Program-made: the position numbers and the translations under genes
The notes under the pieces: generated by a model
What the model saw: the letters and a program-made list of their open reading frames with translations, nothing else
Told to the model about the DNA's origin: nothing
Databases searched by the model: none
Origin: Dyella subtropica
Lineage (GTDB): Bacteria; Pseudomonadota; Gammaproteobacteria; Xanthomonadales; Rhodanobacteraceae
NCBI RefSeq assembly: GCF_026283965.1
Contig: NZ_JAPDPD010000009.1
Span: 62,001-126,000, forward strand
Direction of reading: 5' to 3'
DNA length: 64,000 nucleotides
Shown: piece after piece, positions 23,136-33,406 of the stretch
Layout of the letters: each line of letters begins with the position of its first letter
How positions within the stretch are numbered: the stretch's first letter is position 1

Positions 23136-25997
23136 TCAGAACTTCTGGTTGTAACGCACGTACCAGAAGCGGCCGATGTCGTACGACGGGTTGCCCACGA
23201 AGCTGCTGTTGCCGCTCGAGTTGCTCGACGCGGTGTAGAAGATCGGGGACTTGCGGTCGAACACGTTGTTGGCGCCCACCGAGATGGTGCCGTTCCACGG
23301 GGCCGTCCAGCGCACCGACAGGTCGTTGAAGGCGATGCCGCCAACCTGACGCTTCGGCGTGATGCCGACGCCCGGCGAGACGTAGTTCGGCAGGCCACAC
23401 TCCGCGCCGCCGGTCAGGTCGTACGAGCAGTCTTCCTTCAGGCCGGAGTAGTAACGCACGCCCCAGGTGGCACCGAAGTCGCCATAGGTCCAGTCCAGGT
23501 TGGCGTTGCTACGGATGCGCCAGGTCGAGTACTGACCGGCGTTGTAGGAGATCACGCCGTTGGAGAGGGTTGCGTTGTCCTTGCTGACGTAGTTGGTGTC
23601 CAGGTTGACCTTGAACTGGCCGAACGACAGCTTCGGCAGACGGTAGGTCACGTTGAAATCGTAACCTTCGGTTTCCCGATGACCGCGATTGGCCAAGGTA
23701 TGCGTCAGGTTGATGACCTGGCCATTGGCGTCACGCGAGAACATGCCACAGGAAGCCTGGATATTCCGCAGGTAGCAGTCGTTCAGCACGTCGTTGGAGG
23801 TGACGCTGGTGATGATGTTCTTGATACGGATGTTGTACCAATCCAGCGAGAGATTCAGGCCGTCGACGTAGCTCGGGCTATACACAAAGCCGAGCGTCTT
23901 GCTGAGCGAGGTTTCGGGCTTCAGCTTATTGTTGGAGCCAGAGAGGAACGCGCTGTTGGACTGCGAGTCAGTCGAATCTACCGGCTTGCCCGAGGCATCG
24001 GTTTGACGGAAGTTAGCCCCCAGGCCGGCCGCACGGCACGCCGCGATCGCGTTGGCGTTGCCGCTGGCCACGGCACCAAAGGTGGCGTCGCAGGGATCGG
24101 TGTAGTTGTCGAACGTCTGTGACTGACCGCCATACAGATCGTTGATGGTCGGTGAGCGGAAACCCTCCGAGATACTGCCGCGTACCATCAGGTCGTCGAT
24201 CGGCTTCCACTGGATGCCGAACTTGCTGTTGGTGGTGCTACCGAAGGTGCTGTACTTGGAGTAGCGGCTGGCCAGGTCGACCGACAGCAGCTTCGCACCC
24301 GGGAGGTCAGCCAGCACGGGGATGTTCAACTCCGCGTAGGCTTCCTTGGTGTTGTACTTGCCCGACGAGGACGCGGAGGCCAGGTCGGTGGAGTTGCCGG
24401 TCTGCGAGAACGCATCCGGCCGGTTGTAACCGGCCTCGCGACGGTATTCCAGTCCAGCAGCGAACTGCACGAGGCCGGCAGGCAACTGCATCACATCGCC
24501 ACCGATGTTGGCGGCCAGTCCGTTGGTCTGGGTGCCATAGGTGCCGTTGGTGTTGACGCCGAGGTAGTCACGCATCTCCGGCGTCAGACCGCCCCAACCC
24601 GACAGGATGTTCACCGGCGTGCAGCCGGCGATCACCGCGCCCGGACGGCCGCACTTGACCACGCCGTCGCTGTCCTTGAAGGACGGGCCCAGCGCCTTGG
24701 TGAGATTCAGCAGGTTGTAGTTGCCGGTGCCGAAGACGTCGCCGTGGTTCTTGTTGAAGAAGCCGCTGACATCCCAGTTGAAGTTGCGCTCACCTATCTG
24801 GAAAACACCGTCGAGACCGGCGCCGACGCGGTAGGTCTTCAGCGTGTTCTTGGTCATGCGCGGCGTTTCGACGCCGCGGCGCAGGAACTGGACATCCTGC
24901 GGGGCGTTGTAACCCTGCTCGCTACCCAGCGGGTTGTAGTAGCTGTCCTTGTCCAGCGACAGACCCGTGGTGCCGGTACCGAGCGGATAGCCGGCGATCT
25001 GGATGTTCGCCGTACGCTCGGTGTAGGCCGTGTCGACGTGGGCGCTGACGTTGTCGGTGATGGCGTAGGTGGCCTTGCCGAACAGCGATTTACGCTTCGC
25101 GCCGTTGATCAGCATCATCTGCGGGTCGGCGTTGAAGTTGTCGACGCTGCGGTCGTAGGCGTGATAGTCGCCGAGCTTGGTCGGATCACCGCCCGGGTTG
25201 AGCTTGAGGCCATTGCCAGAGGGATCGTTGAGGATCAGGCCGCCTGGACCAAAGGACGATAGGCCGTCGGTCGGATGGCGCGGGCCATTCGGGTAGCGCG
25301 AGAAGTCGCGATCGTTCGCCCAGACCGGATCGTCCTTGGCATAGCTGCCACTGAATACGTAGGACAGCTTGCCAAGCTTGTTGCCCCAGGTGAAATCGTA
25401 CTGCTGCTTGGTACCATCGCCCTGGCCGAACTGGCCGTAGTAGACATTGGCGTCGCCGCCCTTGATGTCGGTGCGGGTGATGATGTTGATCACGCCGGCG
25501 ATCGCGTCGGAGCCGTAGATGGCCGAGGCACCGTCCTTCAATACATCGATGCGCTCGATGATCGAGGAGGGGATCGTGTCCAGGTCGGTGAAGCCATCGG
25601 CATTGGTGCCCCAGCGGCGGCCGTCGACCAGCACCAGCGTGCGGGCAGCGCCCAGGCCACGCAGCTCAACGGTAGCGCTGCCGGCATAGGTGTTCGATGT
25701 GAGCGAAGCGGAGCGGCTATAGCCCGGCGAGCCGGAAGCGGTGATACGGGAAAGGATGTCGCCGACGCTGACATAGCCCTGCTTCAGGATTTCCTGGCGA
25801 CTCAGGGTGAAGACCGGCTGGGCGGTCTCGACGTCCACGCTGCGAATGCGCGAGCCGGTGACGGTGATGGTGTCCAGAGCCTTGGCTTTGGACTGGTCGG
25901 CGGCCGGGGCCGGAGTGGCGTCCTGCGCTGCGACTGAGAAGGTGTGCAGCATGAGCGCCGCTGCGATGGCCGTGGCCAGCAGTGTCTTTTGCTTCAT
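23136..25997 (-). CDS. Large TonB-dependent receptor (Xanthomonadales type)
   Basis: The 953-residue receptor has a signal peptide ([20 protein letters not shown], then SVAAQ). TonB-box-like [19 protein letters not shown] follows, then a plug with [19 protein letters not shown] and [18 protein letters not shown], and a long barrel ending [11 protein letters not shown]. This architecture (VTGSRI start, over 900 residues) is typical of receptors that import oligosaccharides or peptides in Xanthomonadales. ATG 25997 is chosen over an upstream start at 26018 because it gives a normal signal peptide. The S9 peptidase gene directly upstream on the same strand suggests peptide uptake (inference). 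Confidence 0.94.
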   Translation of the reverse strand: MKQKTLLATAIAAALMLHTFSVAAQDATPAPAADQSKAKALDTITVTGSRIRSVDVETAQPVFTLSRQEILKQGYVSVGDILSRITASGSPGYSRSASLTSNTYAGSATVELRGLGAARTLVLVDGRRWGTNADGFTDLDTIPSSIIERIDVLKDGASAIYGSDAIAGVINIITRTDIKGGDANVYYGQFGQGDGTKQQYDFTWGNKLGKLSYVFSGSYAKDDPVWANDRDFSRYPNGPRHPTDGLSSFGPGGLILNDPSGNGLKLNPGGDPTKLGDYHAYDRSVDNFNADPQMMLINGAKRKSLFGKATYAITDNVSAHVDTAYTERTANIQIAGYPLGTGTTGLSLDKDSYYNPLGSEQGYNAPQDVQFLRRGVETPRMTKNTLKTYRVGAGLDGVFQIGERNFNWDVSGFFNKNHGDVFGTGNYNLLNLTKALGPSFKDSDGVVKCGRPGAVIAGCTPVNILSGWGGLTPEMRDYLGVNTNGTYGTQTNGLAANIGGDVMQLPAGLVQFAAGLEYRREAGYNRPDAFSQTGNSTDLASASSSGKYNTKEAYAELNIPVLADLPGAKLLSVDLASRYSKYSTFGSTTNSKFGIQWKPIDDLMVRGSISEGFRSPTINDLYGGQSQTFDNYTDPCDATFGAVASGNANAIAACRAAGLGANFRQTDASGKPVDSTDSQSNSAFLSGSNNKLKPETSLSKTLGFVYSPSYVDGLNLSLDWYNIRIKNIITSVTSNDVLNDCYLRNIQASCGMFSRDANGQVINLTHTLANRGHRETEGYDFNVTYRLPKLSFGQFKVNLDTNYVSKDNATLSNGVISYNAGQYSTWRIRSNANLDWTYGDFGATWGVRYYSGLKEDCSYDLTGGAECGLPNYVSPGVGITPKRQVGGIAFNDLSVRWTAPWNGTISVGANNVFDRKSPIFYTASSNSSGNSSFVGNPSYDIGRFWYVRYNQKF

Positions 25998-26154
25998 TGT
26001 TTTGAAAACTCCGAACAAAAAATAGCCAGCCGCCAGCGCAGGCGCTGGTCATCTGGATATCTGGGATGGCACGCCTCGCTGGGGAAGCTCGCGTGCCCTG
26101 GCATCGCCGAAGCCTGTGGGAGAGGGCGATGTGAGCCCGAAGTTAAAACAACGT

Positions 26155-26183
26155 GACAGTTACGTGCAAGCTTGGTTTCACGT
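26155..26183. promoter_or_regulatory. Inverted repeat in the TonB-receptor upstream region
   Basis: In the 287-base gap between the S9 peptidase and the TonB receptor, ACGTGA near 26151 and TCACGT at 26178-26183 form an inverted pair around an AT-richer centre. It is a candidate regulator site or part of the receptor promoter; weak evidence. Confidence 0.3.
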
Positions 26184-26228
26184 CAGGTTTGTGACTATGA
26201 GCAGTGCGCGGGCTGGTCGCTGCCAACA

Positions 26229-26252
26229 GAAAGGGCGCCGAAGCGCCCTTCT
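26229..26252 (-). terminator. Terminator hairpin of the S9 peptidase gene
   Basis: AAGGGCGC-CGAA-GCGCCCTT forms an eight-base stem. On the minus strand the loop reads TTCG closed by C-G, a very stable tetraloop, and it is followed by a short T run. It lies about 35 bases after the peptidase stop codon. Confidence 0.75.
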
Positions 26253-26284
26253 GAAGCCGTTCTCGTAAGGGTTGGGACAGCTAT

Positions 26285-28255
26285 TCAGCCGCCGCTCCCG
26301 GCCTTGTTCCCGATGTGTTTATCGAGGAAAGCCTGCAGGGTGTTAAGAAACTCGATGTTGTTCTTTTCGGTGTAGAAGCCATGGCCTTCGCCTGGCTTGG
26401 ACAGCCACTCGTAAGGCTTGTGGGCGGCTTCCAGGGCAGCGCGCATCGCCTTGGCCTGGGCAAACGGGGCGCGTTGGTCGGCCTCGCCATGTACCAGCAA
26501 GACGGGTACGTCGATCTTGTCGGCCAGTTTCGTCGGCGAGTTGGCGGCCAGATCGGCATCGTCCTTGCCGATCGCGGTACGCAAATAGCTGCGACCGCTC
26601 TTGCGGGCCTGGATGTCGCCCTTGTTGTACATCATGTCCAGGTCGTAGATGCCGGCATAGCCGACCGCACACTTGAACATGCCGGGGGCGCGAATCACCG
26701 ACATCATCGCGGAGTAACCGCCGAAGCTTCCGCCGAAGACGCAGATGCGCGACGGGTCGGCATACTGCTCGGCGATGGCCCACTTCACGCCATCGATCAG
26801 GTCTTGCTGGATGCGTGTGCCCCATTTCAGATAGCCGGCCTTCTCAAAGCCGTAGCCGCGTCCACCTGAGGCGCGATAGTTGACCTGCAGCACCAGATAG
26901 CCGCGATTGGCCAGGAACTGGGCGTGATTGTCGTAGTACCAGGTGTCTTGGATGCCATGTGGGCCGCCGTGAGGCAACAACACCATCGGCAGATTGCTTT
27001 CCTTTGCACCCTTGGGGAGAGTGAGGATCGCCTCCAGCTCCATGCCGTCACTGGCCTTGAAGCGCACAGGGCGGCGCTCGGCCATCTTGGACGGGTCGAT
27101 CCAGGGCATCGCTGCAAACAGCCTGCTCGCCTTGTTGGTGTGCGTGTCGAACAAAGCATAGATGCCCGGCTCACGGTCGCTACGTATGCTGAACAGCAGT
27201 TGGCTGCCGTCGTCGCTGAAATTGATGAAGTCGACGATCTTTCCCGGGAATTGCTGGCTCAACGCCATGTGCAGCTTGGCGGCTGGCAGGTCGGAATTGA
27301 TATAGGTGAACTTGGGGATGCCCGTCGCCAATGCGGTTGCAAAGGGTTGCCGCGGCACTGGCGTCCATTGGATATGGGCTACGCTACCGAAGTCGCCCTT
27401 GCTGAGCATGCGCCGGTTGCCGCCAGTCTCGTCCTGCTCGATGAGGGACGCCGGGCCGGTATCTGCACTGTACTCGGCATAGATGCGCTGGTGGTCGGGG
27501 GTGAAATAGACCGGCGCGAAGGTCATGCCTACCTGGCTGCCGGTGAGCTTGGCCCACTGGTTGCCTTCGCGGTGGTAGACCACGTAGTCAAAGTCACTGT
27601 TACGGCCATAGGCAAAATGCGCCTTGCCGTCGGCGCCCACCATGAAGCCCATGCCGCCGACGCCGATATCGCCGATCAGTTGCCGCGTGCTCTTCTGCGC
27701 ATCCACGTCGTACAGCATGCTCGTGTCTTCGCTGCCCCATGAGTAGGCGCGCATGTAGAAATGGCCGTTGGCTGGCTCAGGCATGCCCGATACGTAGCCA
27801 TGTCCTCGATCTGAGCCGCGTGTTCCGGCGCGCGTACCGTATTTGCCGGCGTCGAATCCGTAGAGGTAATCCTGGTTCTTGCCATCCACGTCCGTGGCCA
27901 GGATCTCGCCGGTAAGGAAGGGTTTGTCGATCGAGCCGAACTGCTTGCCCTTTTCAACCACCAGGCGAGTCGGGCTGGTCCAGACGATGCCGGCCGGCAA
28001 TTCGTACTTGGGCATGAGCAGCGTCTCGACGGGCCGGCTCATATCAGTCACCGCAAAGATTTTCAGCGCATGATTGTCGCCATCGTCGGTATCCACGCGC
28101 ACGGCCACGTACTTGCCGTCCGGTGACAACCTGGGCATCGAGACTTGTGGGTGCCGTGCAAAATCCTCGACCGGTATGAGGTCGGCCGCGCAGGCCGCGG
28201 CGGGCAATAGCAGACAGGCTGCGGACAACGCTGTCCGCATCAGACGGTGTGACAT
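26285..28255 (-). CDS. Exported S9-family prolyl oligopeptidase-like peptidase
   Basis: The 656-residue protein has a signal peptide (MSHRLMRTALSAACLLLPAA), a seven-bladed propeller N-domain (for example SMPRLSPDGKYVAVRV), and a C-terminal alpha/beta hydrolase. The catalytic Ser is in GGSFGGYSAM, Asp in VHGEADQRAPF and His in GEGHGF. LLPHGGPHG forms the oxyanion region. It resembles acylaminoacyl-peptidases that trim short peptides in the periplasm. ATG 28255 is selected for the signal peptide; the longer frame to 28501 has no support and runs toward the divergent lgt gene. Functional partner by context: the TonB receptor downstream. Confidence 0.93.
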   Translation of the reverse strand: MSHRLMRTALSAACLLLPAAACAADLIPVEDFARHPQVSMPRLSPDGKYVAVRVDTDDGDNHALKIFAVTDMSRPVETLLMPKYELPAGIVWTSPTRLVVEKGKQFGSIDKPFLTGEILATDVDGKNQDYLYGFDAGKYGTRAGTRGSDRGHGYVSGMPEPANGHFYMRAYSWGSEDTSMLYDVDAQKSTRQLIGDIGVGGMGFMVGADGKAHFAYGRNSDFDYVVYHREGNQWAKLTGSQVGMTFAPVYFTPDHQRIYAEYSADTGPASLIEQDETGGNRRMLSKGDFGSVAHIQWTPVPRQPFATALATGIPKFTYINSDLPAAKLHMALSQQFPGKIVDFINFSDDGSQLLFSIRSDREPGIYALFDTHTNKASRLFAAMPWIDPSKMAERRPVRFKASDGMELEAILTLPKGAKESNLPMVLLPHGGPHGIQDTWYYDNHAQFLANRGYLVLQVNYRASGGRGYGFEKAGYLKWGTRIQQDLIDGVKWAIAEQYADPSRICVFGGSFGGYSAMMSVIRAPGMFKCAVGYAGIYDLDMMYNKGDIQARKSGRSYLRTAIGKDDADLAANSPTKLADKIDVPVLLVHGEADQRAPFAQAKAMRAALEAAHKPYEWLSKPGEGHGFYTEKNNIEFLNTLQAFLDKHIGNKAGSGG

Positions 28256-28499
28256 GTATTTCCCCCTGAAACACGCCCCTCCTTGCGCTACCGGTCCATC
28301 GGGGCATCGCGGTCCGGTGAACGGCTGCGGCGCGCGACGATTCCCTGTCGCCCCACATTTCTCCGTCACTCCCCAGCAACGAAGGATGGGCCATCCGGCG
28401 GCGAGTGTAGCGATGGTGTGAAGGGAACGGGAAGGGGGCTGCATCCTCGGGCACGGCCGGGCCGGATACACTGTGTCTTTGCCGCCAAGCTCGTTGCCC

Positions 28500-29330
28500 A
28501 TGTCGCTGCCTTACACCGTAGACATTCAGCCGGTCGCCTTCAGCCTCGGTCCGATCCACGTCCATTGGTACGGACTGATGTACCTCGGGGGATTTCTCGG
28601 GGCATGGCTGCTGGCGGAGTACCGCCGCCGCCAGGGGCGCTTGCCGGTGACGCGCGACGCGGTGGGTGACCTGGTTTTCTACGCCATGATGGGTGTGATC
28701 GTCGGCGGACGCGTCGGTTACATGCTGTTCTACACCGACATTCGCTGGATCTGGACCGATCCGCTGGCGCTGTTCCGGGTGTGGGACGGTGGCATGAGTT
28801 TCCATGGTGGCTTGCTCGGCGTGCTGGCAGCGGGTTTGTGGTGGTCGCGCCGGTATCAGGTGCATTTCTTCGACACGGTGGATTTCGTGGCGCCGATGGT
28901 GCCGATCGGGTTGGGTCTGGGCCGCTTGGGCAACTTCATCAACGGCGAGCTGTGGGGCAAGCCGAGCGACGTGGCGTGGGCGATGATCTTCCCCAACGCA
29001 CCGGACCGTTTGCCGCGCCATCCTTCGCAGCTGTACGAAATGCTGTTGGAGGGCGTGGTGATGTTCACCGTGCTGTGGCTGGTGTCGTTGAAGCCGCGGC
29101 CGCGTTACCTCATCTCCGGCCTGTTCGCCCTGATGTACGGCTGCTTCCGTTTTGCGGTGGAATTTGTGCGTCTGCCGGATCCGCAGCTGGGCTACCTGGC
29201 GTTCGGCTGGTTGACCATGGGGCAGATTCTTTCGCTGCCCTTGGTCGTGGTCGGCCTGGTGCTGCTGGCGCTGTCGCGCAAGGCGCCGACCCTGCGCCCG
29301 TATACCGTCGCGTTGCCGGCGAAGGAGTAA
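28500..29330 (+). CDS. lgt: Prolipoprotein diacylglyceryl transferase
   Basis: The 276-residue polytopic protein has the Lgt signature: HWYGLMY near 22-28, FHGGLLG with His102 (E. coli His103), and [13 protein letters not shown] at 141-153 with Arg142 and Asn145. It transfers diacylglycerol from phosphatidylglycerol to the lipobox cysteine of prolipoproteins (such as LemA here). ATG 28500 matches the family start. thyA follows three bases after the stop, an association (lgt-thyA) common in gammaproteobacteria. Confidence 0.97.
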   Translation: MSLPYTVDIQPVAFSLGPIHVHWYGLMYLGGFLGAWLLAEYRRRQGRLPVTRDAVGDLVFYAMMGVIVGGRVGYMLFYTDIRWIWTDPLALFRVWDGGMSFHGGLLGVLAAGLWWSRRYQVHFFDTVDFVAPMVPIGLGLGRLGNFINGELWGKPSDVAWAMIFPNAPDRLPRHPSQLYEMLLEGVVMFTVLWLVSLKPRPRYLISGLFALMYGCFRFAVEFVRLPDPQLGYLAFGWLTMGQILSLPLVVVGLVLLALSRKAPTLRPYTVALPAKE

Positions 29331-29333
29331 GCG

Positions 29334-30128
29334 ATGCGTGCCTATCTCGATCTGCTACGCCACGTGCTGGAGCATGGCACCGTCAAAGCCGACCGTACCG
29401 GCACCGGCACGCGCAGCGTGTTCGGCTGGCAGATGCGTTTCGACCTGGCGCAAGGTTTTCCGCTGGTCACCACCAAGAAACTGCATCTGAAATCCATCGT
29501 CCACGAGCTGATCTGGTTCCTGCGCGGCGATACCAATATCGCCTATCTCAAGGAACACGGCGTCAGCATCTGGGATGAGTGGGCCGACGCGCATGGCAAC
29601 TTGGGTCCGGTCTACGGCCAACAGTGGCGTGCGTGGCCGACCGCTGACGGCGGTGTGGTCGATCAGATTCGCTGGGTGGTGGATGAGATCCGGCGCAACC
29701 CGGATTCGCGCCGTCTGATTGTCAGTGCGTGGAACGTCGGCGAGTTGTCGAAGATGGCGCTGATGCCATGCCACACGATGTTTCAGTTCTACGTGGCTAA
29801 CGGCAAGCTGAGCTGCCAGCTGTACCAGCGCTCGGGCGATATCTTCCTCGGCGTGCCGTTCAACATCGCCAGCTATGCGCTGCTGACCCACATGGTGGCG
29901 CAAGTCTGCGGGCTGGGCGTCGGCGATTTCGTGCATACGCTGGGCGACGCGCACCTGTACAGCAACCACGTGGAGCAGGCGCGGCTACAGCTGACGCGCG
30001 AGCCTCGGCCCTTGCCGAGGCTGCAGTTGAATCCCGATGTGCGTGCGCTGGAGGATTTCCGCTTCGAGGATGTCGCCATCGTCGATTACACGCCGCATCC
30101 GGCCATCAAGGCGCCGGTGGCGGTTTAG
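29334..30128 (+). CDS. thyA: Thymidylate synthase
   Basis: The 264-residue protein is exactly the E. coli length. [11 protein letters not shown] holds the dUMP-phosphate Arg, [20 protein letters not shown] the folate-binding part, and [12 protein letters not shown] the nucleophile Cys146. It methylates dUMP to dTMP using methylene-tetrahydrofolate, giving dihydrofolate that DHFR (folA, 241 bases downstream) recycles. It lies three bases after lgt in an operon. Confidence 0.98.
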   Translation: MRAYLDLLRHVLEHGTVKADRTGTGTRSVFGWQMRFDLAQGFPLVTTKKLHLKSIVHELIWFLRGDTNIAYLKEHGVSIWDEWADAHGNLGPVYGQQWRAWPTADGGVVDQIRWVVDEIRRNPDSRRLIVSAWNVGELSKMALMPCHTMFQFYVANGKLSCQLYQRSGDIFLGVPFNIASYALLTHMVAQVCGLGVGDFVHTLGDAHLYSNHVEQARLQLTREPRPLPRLQLNPDVRALEDFRFEDVAIVDYTPHPAIKAPVAV

Positions 30129-30369
30129 TCCGGAAGCGATCGCCGCCCCGTGGGAGAGGGGGGGCTGAGCAACCAGGCGTCCGGACGACTTTCCCGATAA
30201 GTGAACCGATCGCGCTGATTCCGCCATCCATGAAGGACTCCATGGCGAGCGGAATCCCATCATCGCCCCGGCGACGTTCCTCGGTAGAATGTCCTGTTAG
30301 CGTCGCGGCTGGTTGGCTGGGCCGCTGTGCACTGATTGTCACTATGCCGGTCGTAACTCTGGAGATTTC

Positions 30370-30858
30370 ATGGCTATTTCGCTGGTTGCCGCGCTCGACG
30401 AGAACTTTGCCATTGGCCGCAAGGGCCAGTTGCCCTGGCATTTGCCGGACGACCTTCGTTGGTTCAAGCAACTCACTCTCGGCAAGTACGTACTGATGGG
30501 CTACAACACCGCGGTGTCGGTGGGGCGCGCCCTGCCTGACCGGACCAACCTGGTGCTCACGCGCAAACATGAGGCGCCGTTCCCGGGCCAGATCACCGTG
30601 CGTTCGATCGACGAAGGCGTGGCTCGCGCCGGTGGCACCGGGCTGATGGTGATCGGCGGCGGCGAGGTCTACGCGGAGGCACTGCCGAAAGCGCGCCGGC
30701 TCTATCTCACCTGGGTGAATGCCGCGGTCGATGGCGCGGATACGTTCTTCCCGGGCGTGCATTTCAGCGATTGGACTGAAGTGTCCCGTGTCCATCACAA
30801 GAAGGACAGCGACCACGCCTACGACTTCGACATGGTCGAGTACATCCGCAGCGCTTGA
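30370..30858 (+). CDS. folA: Dihydrofolate reductase
   Basis: The 162-residue protein starts MAISLVAALDENFAIGRKGQ and has LPWHLPDDLRWFK with catalytic Asp27 in the E. coli position. LMGYNTAVSVGRALPDR follows (usual form MGRxTxxSIGRPLP), then VIGGGEVYAEAL for NADPH binding. It reduces dihydrofolate to tetrahydrofolate. The G-Y-N-T segment replaces the common G-R-K-T. ATG 30370 follows GGAGA. The next gene overlaps its stop by four bases. Confidence 0.96.
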   Translation: MAISLVAALDENFAIGRKGQLPWHLPDDLRWFKQLTLGKYVLMGYNTAVSVGRALPDRTNLVLTRKHEAPFPGQITVRSIDEGVARAGGTGLMVIGGGEVYAEALPKARRLYLTWVNAAVDGADTFFPGVHFSDWTEVSRVHHKKDSDHAYDFDMVEYIRSA

Positions 30859-31829
30859 GCGTGCTGCAAGCTCCCCAACCGATCCATGTGATGGCCGGCG
30901 TCATGGTCGATGCCGTGGGTCGTGTGCTGCTCGCGCAGCGTCCGCCGGGCAAGCACTTGGCAGGCCTTTGGGAGTTCCCTGGCGGCAAGATCGAACCGAG
31001 CGAGCCGCCAGCGTCGGCGTTGATCCGTGAGCTGTGTGAGGAACTGGGCGTGCTGGCCGAAGTGGCCGAGCCTTTGATCCGGGTGCCTTGGCAGTACGAC
31101 GGTCGCCGCCTGCTGCTCGATGCCTGGATGGTGCGCGGTTGGGAGGGTGAACCGGTATCGCTCGAGGGGCAGGCGCTGCAATGGTGCCTGCCTTCGGCGA
31201 TCGATCCGGCGATTCTGGCACCGGCGGATCGCCCCATTCTGCAGGCACTGCGCCTGCCGGTTCGTTATCCGATCACACCGGTCGACCTTCCGCCCGAAGC
31301 GTTCGAGGCTTGCGCCTGCATGTTGCGCGAGGCGCTGGTGCGTGGCGAGCGGTTGCTTCAGTTGCGTTTGCCCTTATGGCCATTGCGGTTGGTCCAAAAG
31401 CTGGCGGCTGAGTTGCTGCCTTTCGCACGGCAGCGTGAGGCGGCGATCTTGCTCAACGACGATATCGAGGGGGCTCGGGAGCTTGGCCACGGTATCGGCG
31501 TGCAGCTCAAGGCATCGCAACTGACGGCCATGGAAGAGCGCCCTCTGCCGTTGGATCAGCTCGTGGGTGCTAGCTGCCATGACGCGGCGGAACTAGCGCG
31601 AGCCTCCATACTGCGTGCCGACTTCGCCACGCTGTCGCCGATTGCCGCGACGGCCACCCATCCGGACGCGGTGCCGCTAGGCTGGGCGACGTTCCAGCAT
31701 CTGGTTGAGACGGCAGCTTTGCCGGTCTATGCGTTGGGAGGCATGGGCGCCATCGACGTGACCCGCGCAAGATCGATGGGCGGGCAGGGCGTGGCCGGAA
31801 TCCGTAGTTTCTGGCTGCCTGAAACGTGA
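30855..31829 (+). CDS. mutT: Nudix hydrolase (MutT-like) fused to thiamine-phosphate-synthase-like domain
   Basis: Of 324 residues, the first ~130 are Nudix: the box reads GKIEPSE (44-50) then RELCEELGV (58-66), fully matching G-x5-E-x7-REUxEExGU. The remainder resembles ThiE/TenI: ERLLQLRLP, SCHDAAELARA, DFATLSPIAAT, LPVYALGGMG, and a terminal GVAGIRSFW. The Nudix half should remove 8-oxo-dGTP. The second half lacks an obvious full set of ThiE substrate residues, so its reaction is uncertain. This fusion is known in gammaproteobacteria. The start may be TTG 30855 (overlap with folA) or GTG 30861; no strong ribosome-binding site decides it. Confidence 0.9.
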   Translation: MSVLQAPQPIHVMAGVMVDAVGRVLLAQRPPGKHLAGLWEFPGGKIEPSEPPASALIRELCEELGVLAEVAEPLIRVPWQYDGRRLLLDAWMVRGWEGEPVSLEGQALQWCLPSAIDPAILAPADRPILQALRLPVRYPITPVDLPPEAFEACACMLREALVRGERLLQLRLPLWPLRLVQKLAAELLPFARQREAAILLNDDIEGARELGHGIGVQLKASQLTAMEERPLPLDQLVGASCHDAAELARASILRADFATLSPIAATATHPDAVPLGWATFQHLVETAALPVYALGGMGAIDVTRARSMGGQGVAGIRSFWLPET

Positions 31830-31866
31830 TCGTTTGGGGTCTGGAGGCGCTACGCCTGCTCCCGGT

Positions 31867-32487
31867 TCAATTCGCGGCGGCCAGCGCCAGGTAGCGGGTA
31901 TGCAGTGCCGCGACTATCGTGTCCAGAGCCGCCTCGTCACCGTGGTTTTCGATCACGTCGTCCGCCAGTGCCAGCCGTTGGGCGCGGATGGCTTGCCGCT
32001 CGATCATGCGTTGGGCTAGCGCCGTATCAATGCCGTCGCGCCGCATTAGCCGTTCGAGCTGGGCGGCTTCAGGGGCATCCACCACCAGGATGCGGTTCAC
32101 CCAGCGATAGTGCGCGATGTTTTCCGCGAGCAGCGGGATGGCCAGTAGGCAGTAGGGGCCGTGGTCGGCCTCGACACGTTCGTGGAGCCAGGCGCGCACG
32201 CGGGGATGGGTGATGGACTCCAGCGTGCGCCGAGCTGGCTCGTCCGCAAAAATGCGGCGACGCATGTGGGCGCGATCTAGCTGACCCTGATCGTCCAGCA
32301 CTTCGGGGCCGAAAGCATCGACGATGGCTTCCAGTCCTTCGCTGCCGGGCTTCACTACCTCGCGTGCTGCCACATCGGCATCGTAGACAGCGATGCCGAG
32401 TGCCTCAAAGCGGCGCGTCACCGCACTCTTGCCGGCAGCCACGCCGCCAGTCAGGGCCACCACATAATTGCTGCGCCGCGCCGTCAT
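31867..32487 (-). CDS. coaE: Dephospho-CoA kinase
   Basis: The 206-residue protein has a P-loop GGVAAGKS at 14-21 in VVALTGGVAAGKSAVTRRFE. VYDADVAAREVV and THPRVRAWLHE follow as in CoaE. It phosphorylates the ribose 3'-OH of dephospho-CoA, the last step in CoA synthesis. It overlaps the 3' end of pilD by four bases (ATGA), the usual pilD-coaE arrangement of gammaproteobacteria, and converges on the Nudix fusion gene. Confidence 0.97.
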   Translation of the reverse strand: MTARRSNYVVALTGGVAAGKSAVTRRFEALGIAVYDADVAAREVVKPGSEGLEAIVDAFGPEVLDDQGQLDRAHMRRRIFADEPARRTLESITHPRVRAWLHERVEADHGPYCLLAIPLLAENIAHYRWVNRILVVDAPEAAQLERLMRRDGIDTALAQRMIERQAIRAQRLALADDVIENHGDEAALDTIVAALHTRYLALAAAN

Positions 32488-33341
32488 CGCAGGCCAGTGA
32501 CCTGCATATAGCCCTGCAGCAACCAGTCACCGGCGACGAACCACACCCAGCCGGCCACCGCGATGAACGGGCCAAACGGCATTGGAACTTCCCGCTGATG
32601 CCTGCGCAGCAAAATCAGCGCACCGCCAAGCAAGGCACCCACCAGCGAGGACAGCAGCACGATCGGGAGCAGCGCGCTCGGCCCCATCCATGCGCCCAGT
32701 GCCGCTAGCAATTTGAAGTCGCCGTAGCCCATACCCTCTTTGCCCGTGAGCAGCTTGAACAGCCAGTACACACTCCACAGGCTCAAGTAGCCAATGGCGG
32801 CGCCAATGATGGCCGAGGAGGGCAGCACGAACATCGGCAAAACGCTGAGCAGCAGGCCAATCCACAACAAGGGAAAGGTGAGCTGGTCAGGCAAGTACTG
32901 GGTGCGGAAATCGATGCCGGAGAGCGCGACCAGCATCCAGGTGAACACCAGGCCGGCCAGCGCAGGCCAGGTCGGGCCGAACTTCCACACGATCACGGCG
33001 CTCAATAGGCCACTCAGCAGTTCCACCAAGGGGTACTGGATGGAAATCGGCGCCTTGCAGTAACGGCAACGCCCGCGCAGCAGTAGCCAGCCGAACAGCG
33101 GGATATTGTCCAGCGCCGACAGGGGGTGCTTGCAATGCGGGCAATGCGACGGCTCGCGAACGATGCCGGGAGGTAGCGCTGTTTCCTCGGCCTCCAGCTC
33201 CAGTACGTCCCGCGCCTCCTGCCGCCACATGGCCGTCATCCGCTCCGGCAGGCGCAGGATCACCACATTCAAAAAACTGCCGACCAGCAGGCCCAGCACG
33301 CCTGCCACGGTGATCCAGGCCCAGAGAGGTAGCTCAAGCAT
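32484..33341 (-). CDS. pilD: Type IV prepilin peptidase/N-methyltransferase
   Basis: The 285-residue membrane protein carries the zinc-binding cysteine quartet Cys67-x2-Cys70 and Cys92-x2-Cys95 of the methyltransferase loop. The protease aspartates are Asp144 (SGIDFRTQYLPD) and Asp208 (GMGYGDFKLL). It cleaves the leader of prepilins after Gly and methylates the new Phe; two such pilins are encoded 20 kb away. ATG 33341 lies close to the terminator of pilC. Confidence 0.97.
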   Translation of the reverse strand: MLELPLWAWITVAGVLGLLVGSFLNVVILRLPERMTAMWRQEARDVLELEAEETALPPGIVREPSHCPHCKHPLSALDNIPLFGWLLLRGRCRYCKAPISIQYPLVELLSGLLSAVIVWKFGPTWPALAGLVFTWMLVALSGIDFRTQYLPDQLTFPLLWIGLLLSVLPMFVLPSSAIIGAAIGYLSLWSVYWLFKLLTGKEGMGYGDFKLLAALGAWMGPSALLPIVLLSSLVGALLGGALILLRRHQREVPMPFGPFIAVAGWVWFVAGDWLLQGYMQVTGLR

Positions 33342-33359
33342 GCGCGGTCTCGAAAGCTA

Positions 33360-33395
33360 TAAAAAAAGCCCCCCTCCCATAGGGAGAGGGGCTTG
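33360..33395 (-). terminator. Terminator between pilC and pilD
   Basis: On the minus strand AAGCCCCTCTCC pairs with GGGAGGGGGGCTT around a short loop, followed by seven T bases. It lies 11 bases after pilC and just before pilD, so pilD is at least partly uncoupled from pilC. Confidence 0.88.
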
Positions 33396-33406
33396 GGAAA
33401 ACGAGC

